10,336 nt of DNA from contig JAHJRJ010000156.1 of the NCBI GenBank assembly GCA_018830765.1, forward strand, positions 1 through 10,336, written 5' to 3'. A model generated the notes under the pieces. That model worked only from the letters and a program-made list of their open reading frames with translations, did no database searches and was not told the DNA's origin. This DNA is from Bacteroidota bacterium. GTDB lineage: Bacteria; Bacteroidota; Ignavibacteria; UBA10030; BY39. Each line of letters begins with the position of its first letter. Within the stretch, counting starts at the first letter, position 1. This document shows positions 6,990 to 10,336 of the stretch, one piece after another. The translations under genes were made by a program, and so were the position numbers.

Positions 6990-7313
6990 ATGAAACACTT
7001 AATAAAAATATTAATGCTGCTGGTTTTTCTTGGCTCTTTCGCTCTTGCCCAAAGTTCATCCGACACATCAGTCGATAAAAAATCGAAAGAAGTTGATGAG
7101 ACCCAAAACTTCATTGATAAAAATGCGAATGGAGTTGACGACAGGATGGAAAAACAACGCGGCGAAGGTAAGCAAAAGCGTATGCGAGACAGGTTCATCG
7201 ACTTGGACGGCGACGGAATTTGCGACGGGCGTTCCGGCGGCGTCGGACTGCGTTATCGACAAGGTGATAAGCAAAACAGGCAAGGTGGACATAAAAGATC
7301 GGGAGATAGATAA
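6990..7313 (+). CDS. Small secreted protein with two DxDxDGxxD-like loops
   Basis: 107-residue exported protein of unknown function. The signal peptide (1-20, probable cut ALA/QS) is followed by an acidic and basic linker, then FIDKNANGVDD (41-51) and FIDLDGDGICDG (69-80), both close to the D-x-[DN]-x-[DN]-G-x-x-D calcium-loop pattern. A short Arg/Gly/Gln-rich tail completes it. The design (signal peptide, F-[VI]-D-x-[ND] loop, Gly-rich basic end) matches the protein at 5093-5464, so the two are probably diverged relatives. There is a single cysteine (Cys78) and no CxxCH. No Shine-Dalgarno is seen before the ATG. The stop lies 6 bp before the beta-barrel gene, so the two are co-transcribed. 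Ca or other metal binding is inferred from the motif only. Confidence 0.8.
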   Translation: MKHLIKILMLLVFLGSFALAQSSSDTSVDKKSKEVDETQNFIDKNANGVDDRMEKQRGEGKQKRMRDRFIDLDGDGICDGRSGGVGLRYRQGDKQNRQGGHKRSGDR

Positions 7314-7319
7314 AAAAAT

Positions 7320-7841
7320 ATGAAAACAGTCCTTTTCTTTCTCCTAAGTTTCTCAGTCGCTCAATCACAGTTTGTGTTGAATACTGGCGTACATAACGCT
7401 TTCGATGATAACGTAAATAATAACTATCTTAATACATTCGACCGACTGACACAATTCTCTCTTCAATCTGGCTATGATTTTAATAACGAAAATTCTAATA
7501 TACAGCTATTTTATTTAGGGTCGTTCAATTATTATAAGAACATCACCGCCAGAACTTTTCACACACATTCAACAGGGTTAGTTTATTCAAAGCTTTATGG
7601 TGAAGAATCAGAAACCGAATTGAATACGGGCGTAAATTATAATTTGAGAATTGGAAGAGAAGATTTTACCTATTTCGACAACAGTCAGTATGTGGGTTAC
7701 ATTAATGTTAAGCATCAGTTGTCCGAGAGAACATTCGGTAAGTTAGGTTACAGAATCAAATATTTGGGATACGAGGAGTTATCCGATTTGAACAACATCG
7801 AGAATATTTTCTTTGCACAGATTTTGATGAAACCGGGATAA
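7320..7841 (+). CDS. Outer-membrane beta-barrel protein, N-terminal part (frameshifted)
   Basis: 173 codons before a TAA caused by a frameshift. The signal peptide (about 1-16, probable cut AQS/QF) is followed by alternating polar/aromatic strands separated by short turns, for example FSLQSGYDF, IQLFYLGSFNYY, THSTGLVYSKLY, ELNTGVNYNLRIG, YVGYINVKHQL and GKLGYRIKYLGY. This is the texture of a transmembrane beta-barrel of the outer membrane. From about 7820 the sensible protein continues in another frame to 8251. Adding one T to the T-run at 7822-7825 would give AQIFDETGISVTAGYQ and a single protein of 310 residues. It follows the small secreted protein by 6 bp with no separate Shine-Dalgarno. 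Transport or structural role unknown. Whether the break is real or a sequencing error cannot be told here. Confidence 0.75.
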   Translation: MKTVLFFLLSFSVAQSQFVLNTGVHNAFDDNVNNNYLNTFDRLTQFSLQSGYDFNNENSNIQLFYLGSFNYYKNITARTFHTHSTGLVYSKLYGEESETELNTGVNYNLRIGREDFTYFDNSQYVGYINVKHQLSERTFGKLGYRIKYLGYEELSDLNNIENIFFAQILMKPG

Positions 7842-8251
7842 GCGTTACGGCGGGTTATCAGAAAAATTTACAGCAGGAAACGAGGTATCTTTCATCGGGG
7901 TATATCGTTTCGGACGACGATTTGTTCGACGATAATTACGGCTACGAAGGAGCAAGTTTTGATGCTGCTCTAACTCAAATCCTTCCTTGGTCAATGATGG
8001 CAAAAATATCTTTCCTATATCAAAATAAAAATTATGTGAATCGTCCGGCTTACGACCTACTCGACAATATCAAGTCGAATGAGCGGGTCGATAAAGTATC
8101 TTCCTTTTCTTTTATATTGGAAAAAGAATTCGGTTGGTTCAACGGATTTGCTATTAGTTTGATGTATGACTATATTCGAAACAAATCGAACGACGATTTC
8201 TACAATTATAAAAATAATGTTTGTGCAATAAGTTTCGATTTCGGATTATAA
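7826..8251 (+). pseudogene. Outer-membrane beta-barrel protein, C-terminal part (continuation after the frameshift)
   Basis: This reading frame is open from 7742 to 8251 and overlaps the N-terminal part up to its stop at 7841. It has no ATG near its 5' end and no ribosome site, so it is not an independent gene. It carries on the barrel pattern with ISVTAGYQKNL, FDAALTQILPWSMMAKISF, SSFSFILEKEF, GFAISLMYDYI and a last strand CAISFDFGL. The last strand ends at the stop codon with the F-x-[FL] type terminus used by the BAM machinery. The intact-looking C-terminal signal and undecayed sequence suggest that the frameshift is recent, reversible or an assembly error. Confidence 0.75.
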
Positions 8252-8302
8252 TTTTCTCACAATCGAGATGGCGTGTATTACTTACCTTATTGGAGGTTAA
8301 CT

Positions 8303-8740
8303 TCACCTGCCTGTTCTAGTTACAAGGAGAGTTGCGCGATAATTTGTGTAATCATTCGGAACCGGATGTGTCGGATAAGGGTCAAGTTGCATCAATTTGA
8401 TTCGATATCCATTTATATCAATGTATTTGTGACAGCATGTGTCTTTTGCTGTAACATAACCACGAATGGTAAGAGTTGCGGATAGCGGAGCTGAACCTTG
8501 TTTTGAAAGCTGGATTTTAATTTGAGCTTCGCCTTCCCAAATGCAGATTACACCGATGGGACAGCGTGAATCTGATATTACTGTATCAAACCCGACCTGT
8601 ACATTATCCGGTTTTAGAGTGACACTCTCACCAACGCCGAGCTCGAATGGTTCGTCCATTATCCGGTCAGAAGCTTCGGTCGGTGCTTTTTGACAAGAAG
8701 CAATGATGAAGAAAAGCAGAGCTATGCATACATTTTTCAT
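8303..8740 (-). CDS. Small lipoprotein of a conserved unknown family (DSRCP...CIWEG)
   Basis: 145 residues. The frame continues upstream, but the start is set at the ATG at 8738-8740 because a lipoprotein signal begins there: MKN, a hydrophobic stretch, and the lipobox IASC with Cys16 as the lipidation site. The mature domain contains DSRCPIGVICIWEGEA (about 58-73), a signature I know from many small Bacteroidota/Chlorobi lipoproteins of unknown function, then strand-rich sequence, a KDTCCHKY segment and a LDPYPTHP segment near the end. The paired cysteines (DSRCP...C and CC) could form disulfides in the periplasm. The gene converges on the beta-barrel gene (51-bp gap, no terminator seen). 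The frame reading through from the toxin remnant upstream is an accident of decay. Function unknown. Confidence 0.8.
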   Translation of the reverse strand: MKNVCIALLFFIIASCQKAPTEASDRIMDEPFELGVGESVTLKPDNVQVGFDTVISDSRCPIGVICIWEGEAQIKIQLSKQGSAPLSATLTIRGYVTAKDTCCHKYIDINGYRIKLMQLDPYPTHPVPNDYTNYRATLLVTRTGR

Positions 8741-8756
8741 GCTTTTACGAGTGTAA

Positions 8757-8773
8757 ACCCCGTTTAACGGGGT
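8757..8773 (-). terminator. Short GC-rich hairpin between toxin remnant and lipoprotein gene
   Basis: ACCCCGTT (8757-8764) and AACGGGGT (8766-8773) form a palindrome. On the minus strand the stem CCCCG/CGGGG is followed by TTTACACT. It may be a weak terminator for the decayed toxin gene or the edge of a small inserted element. Direct copies of GTAAACC flank it (8753-8759 and 8772-8778). It lies 16 bp upstream of the lipoprotein start. Confidence 0.4.
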
Positions 8774-8788
8774 AAACCAAGTATCGTA

Positions 8789-8989
8789 TAACTTGCCCAA
8801 AACTTTTACAATTCTTCGTTTATCGATAACCCGAATTTGTTCACAAAGAATTACTGATTCTTGGGAAAGTCCCCCAGTCCCGGCTGGAATAGACACATGG
8901 GATGGTAAAATTGCATTTCTGATTTTTGTAGTAAATGGTGCAATGATTGTATGCGGAATAACTTCATCACCACGATTTATTTTTACCAT
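8789..8989 (-). pseudogene. mazF: MazF-family mRNA interferase toxin remnant (internal deletion, 3' truncation)
   Basis: About 67 codons resemble MazF/PemK ribosome-independent endoribonucleases: MVKINRGD, then directly HTIIAPFTTKIRNAILPSHV, GGLSQESVILCEQIRVIDKRR and KVLGKL. From memory of the family, intact MazF has about 27 more residues between the RGD near the start and the TTxIAPxT strand. That block carries the GSEQxGxRP segment with the catalytic Arg. Here it is missing in frame. The C-terminal helix normally following KVLGKL is also gone, replaced by hairpin sequence that reads on into the lipoprotein. The remnant keeps the Thr of the APFT strand and the EQIRxIDK motif. Its start overlaps the end of a probable antitoxin tail, as in true MazEF pairs. 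Toxin activity is very unlikely. Confidence 0.75.
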
Positions 8990-9048
8990 CGGATTTCACT
9001 TTGTGCTAGGCGTTTTTCATATTCTTCTAAATTATGCAAAACTATGTT
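8983..9048 (-). pseudogene. Probable antitoxin gene tail upstream of the mazF remnant
   Basis: On the minus strand the frame NIVLHNLEEYEKRLAQSEIRW ends with TGG TAA, and the toxin ATG sits one base earlier (CGATGGTAA). This overlap is the usual antitoxin-toxin arrangement. Upstream the frame meets stop codons at once (9049-9051 and 9058-9060), with no start, so only the last 15-21 codons survive. The charged helical EEYEKRLAQSEIRW fits the C-terminal toxin-binding end of a small antitoxin, but the stretch is too short for a secure family call. Confidence 0.45.
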
Positions 9049-9056
9049 TTAATACT

Positions 9057-9085
9057 TTTACACGTAATTGCATTTTTAATATAAT
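9057..9085 (+). promoter_or_regulatory. Sigma-70-like promoter for thiI
   Basis: TTTACA (9057-9062), a 17-bp spacer and a perfect TATAAT (9080-9085) lie 62 bp before the thiI ATG. The spacing is ideal and one -35 base differs from consensus. The region is AT-rich, so a chance match is possible. It would give a leader of about 55 nt. Confidence 0.5.
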
Positions 9086-9147
9086 TGAAATTTTAATTAC
9101 AGTGAATCGTTTGCTTATAAATCTTACTTACAGTATCTTTCCATCGT

Positions 9148-10320
9148 ATGAAACCAATTATAGTTGTACATCATCATGAAATCGGACTGAAAGGTAAGAA
9201 CCGGAATTATTTCGAGAAGCAGCTTCTTAAAAATGTGCGCACAGCCCTGACAGGGCTTGTCCATTCACACTTAATTGGCGGAGGTTATGGCAGGTTCGTA
9301 ATCTCCTTGGAATCAAATCAAAACAATATAGACGAAATTATCGATAAGCTCAAACGTGTTTTCGGTCTATCAAATATCTGTTTTGGAATGGAGGTAGAAC
9401 AATCGATCGATGCTTTCAATTCGATAGCTTTGGAATTGTTGAAAGATAAGAAATTCAATTCGCTCTGTGTGAGAACTAAGCGAGCAAATAAAAATTTTCC
9501 ATTGACGTCAGTTGAAATCAATGAAGCAGTCGGCGGTTTTCTTTGCGAAAAATTCAACGTCCGAGCCGACATGAAAAACGCGGATGAAACTGTTTATATC
9601 GAGATAGCGAATCAAACTGCTTATGTCTATCTCTCGAAAATTCAGGGCGCGGGTGGCTTACCGGCGGGAATCAGCGGTAAAGTTGTTTCACTAACTTCCG
9701 CAGGATTCGATTCACCTGTCGCCTCGTATCGTTTAATGAAACGAGGTGCGCGAGTTATATTCGTACACTTTCATAGTTTTCCATACGTGTCCCGCAATTC
9801 AATAGATCAAGTTAAGGGCATTGTTGGAAAATTAACACAGTATCAATACAAATCGAAACTCTATCTCGTTCCTTTTGCAGAGTTTCAGCAGGATGTAGTG
9901 CTGAAAACTCCGATGCCACTGCGTGTTCTGTTGTATCGCAGGATGATGGTTAGAGCAGCGGAGAAGATTGCACTAAGAGAAAAAGCTAATGCCTTGGTAA
10001 CGGGCGAAAGTGTAGGACAAGTAGCATCACAAACACTCAGGAACATCCGTGTCGTCAACGATGCTGCAAAGCTTCCGATCCTTAGACCGCTCGCCGGAAG
10101 CGATAAGGAAGAAATTATCCAGATTGCGCGTGAAATTGGCACACACAATATTTCAATGCAGCCTTACGACGATTGCTGCTCGTTCTTGACACCACGAAAT
10201 CCCGACACTTGGGCAGATAGTGATGCTGTTATCGAAGCCGAAACGAGATTAGATATTGCAGGTTGGGTAAAAAGATTAGTAGAAAATTCTGAGGTCGAAG
10301 AATTTCAATTTCCAAATTAA
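9148..10320 (+). CDS. thiI: tRNA 4-thiouridine synthetase / thiamine sulfurtransferase ThiI (short, no rhodanese domain)
   Basis: 390-residue cytoplasmic enzyme that adenylates U8 of tRNA and transfers sulfur to make 4-thiouridine; in some organisms it also supplies sulfur for thiamine. The N-terminal ferredoxin-like domain begins VVHHHEIGLKGKNRNYFEK, followed by a THUMP domain (about 60-165). The PP-loop ATPase domain has its P-loop at 183-190, TSAGFDSP, where the usual SGGxDS is SAGFDS (Gly to Ala). Further conserved parts are VHFHSFPY, LLYRRMM, ALVTGESVGQVASQT, LPILRPL and DDCCSF. The length matches the Bacillus type (about 400), which lacks the C-terminal rhodanese domain carrying the persulfide Cys in E. 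coli. Cys343/Cys344 are present in the PP-loop domain. The gene stands alone behind its own promoter, divergent from the toxin remnant. Identity is secure; the thiamine role is unproven. Confidence 0.93.
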   Translation: MKPIIVVHHHEIGLKGKNRNYFEKQLLKNVRTALTGLVHSHLIGGGYGRFVISLESNQNNIDEIIDKLKRVFGLSNICFGMEVEQSIDAFNSIALELLKDKKFNSLCVRTKRANKNFPLTSVEINEAVGGFLCEKFNVRADMKNADETVYIEIANQTAYVYLSKIQGAGGLPAGISGKVVSLTSAGFDSPVASYRLMKRGARVIFVHFHSFPYVSRNSIDQVKGIVGKLTQYQYKSKLYLVPFAEFQQDVVLKTPMPLRVLLYRRMMVRAAEKIALREKANALVTGESVGQVASQTLRNIRVVNDAAKLPILRPLAGSDKEEIIQIAREIGTHNISMQPYDDCCSFLTPRNPDTWADSDAVIEAETRLDIAGWVKRLVENSEVEEFQFPN

Positions 10321-10336
10321 TTTTTGTAATATTTAA

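Noticed and set aside
5093..8251. Porin-cytochrome extracellular electron conduit
   Set aside because: No CxxCH motif occurs in any of the five proteins, so a c-type haem conduit is not supported.
8273..8485. Plus-strand 70-residue Cys-rich protein
   Set aside because: It is antisense to the lipoprotein gene, whose lipobox and DSRCP signature show the minus strand to be the real one.
8793..9179. Plus-strand 128-residue protein
   Set aside because: It lies opposite the toxin remnant and runs into the thiI start; its composition is that of an antisense shadow, with no recognisable motif.
1..10336. tRNA, rRNA or insertion sequence
   Set aside because: No cloverleaf, rRNA-like stretch or transposase motif was seen on either strand by reading.

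Overview
The window is about 10.3 kb of moderately AT-rich bacterial chromosome. Most genes are on the plus strand; a short minus-strand block lies at about 8.3-9.05 kb. Codon style, weak Shine-Dalgarno sites and small secreted Asp/Gly-rich proteins suggest a member of the FCB group (Ignavibacteria/Chlorobi-like). This is an inference from general character, with no rRNA or marker gene to confirm it.

Region 1 (1-1321) holds the end of a phospholipase/carboxylesterase-type serine hydrolase, cut by the window edge. It overlaps by 4 bp with a rhomboid intramembrane protease. Region 2 (1382-4808) is a two-component pair: a membrane histidine kinase with a large extracytoplasmic sensor and a PAS domain, overlapping by 8 bp with an NtrC-type sigma-54 activator that has all key motifs.

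Region 3 (4809-5092) is the control region. It contains a long inverted repeat, a TGCCGA/TCGGCA palindrome placed like an NtrC-type enhancer, and a near-consensus sigma-54 promoter (TGGCACG-N4-TTGAG) reading into the next gene.

Region 4 (5093-8251) is a run of five exported or membrane proteins: a tiny secreted Gly/Asp-rich protein with a Ca-loop-like motif; a three-helix DUF4405-like (cytochrome b561-like) membrane protein with a duplicated periplasmic module; a secreted small-domain protein with a Gly/Lys tail; a second tiny secreted protein with two DxDxDGxxD-like motifs; and an outer-membrane beta-barrel broken by a single-base frameshift. No CxxCH haem c motif is present. The simplest reading is a signal-responsive, sigma-54-controlled envelope system spanning inner membrane, periplasm and outer membrane, regulated by the kinase/regulator pair directly upstream. 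Its substrate (redox, metal or other) cannot be read from sequence. This is the best candidate in the window for something undescribed.

Region 5 (8303-9048, minus strand) has a small lipoprotein of a conserved unknown family preceded by the decayed remains of a MazF-type toxin-antitoxin pair. The toxin has lost an internal in-frame block including the catalytic Arg region, has lost its 3' end, and now reads through into the lipoprotein frame. Region 6 (9148-10320) is thiI, encoding the tRNA 4-thiouridine/thiamine sulfurtransferase without a rhodanese domain, behind a good sigma-70-like promoter.
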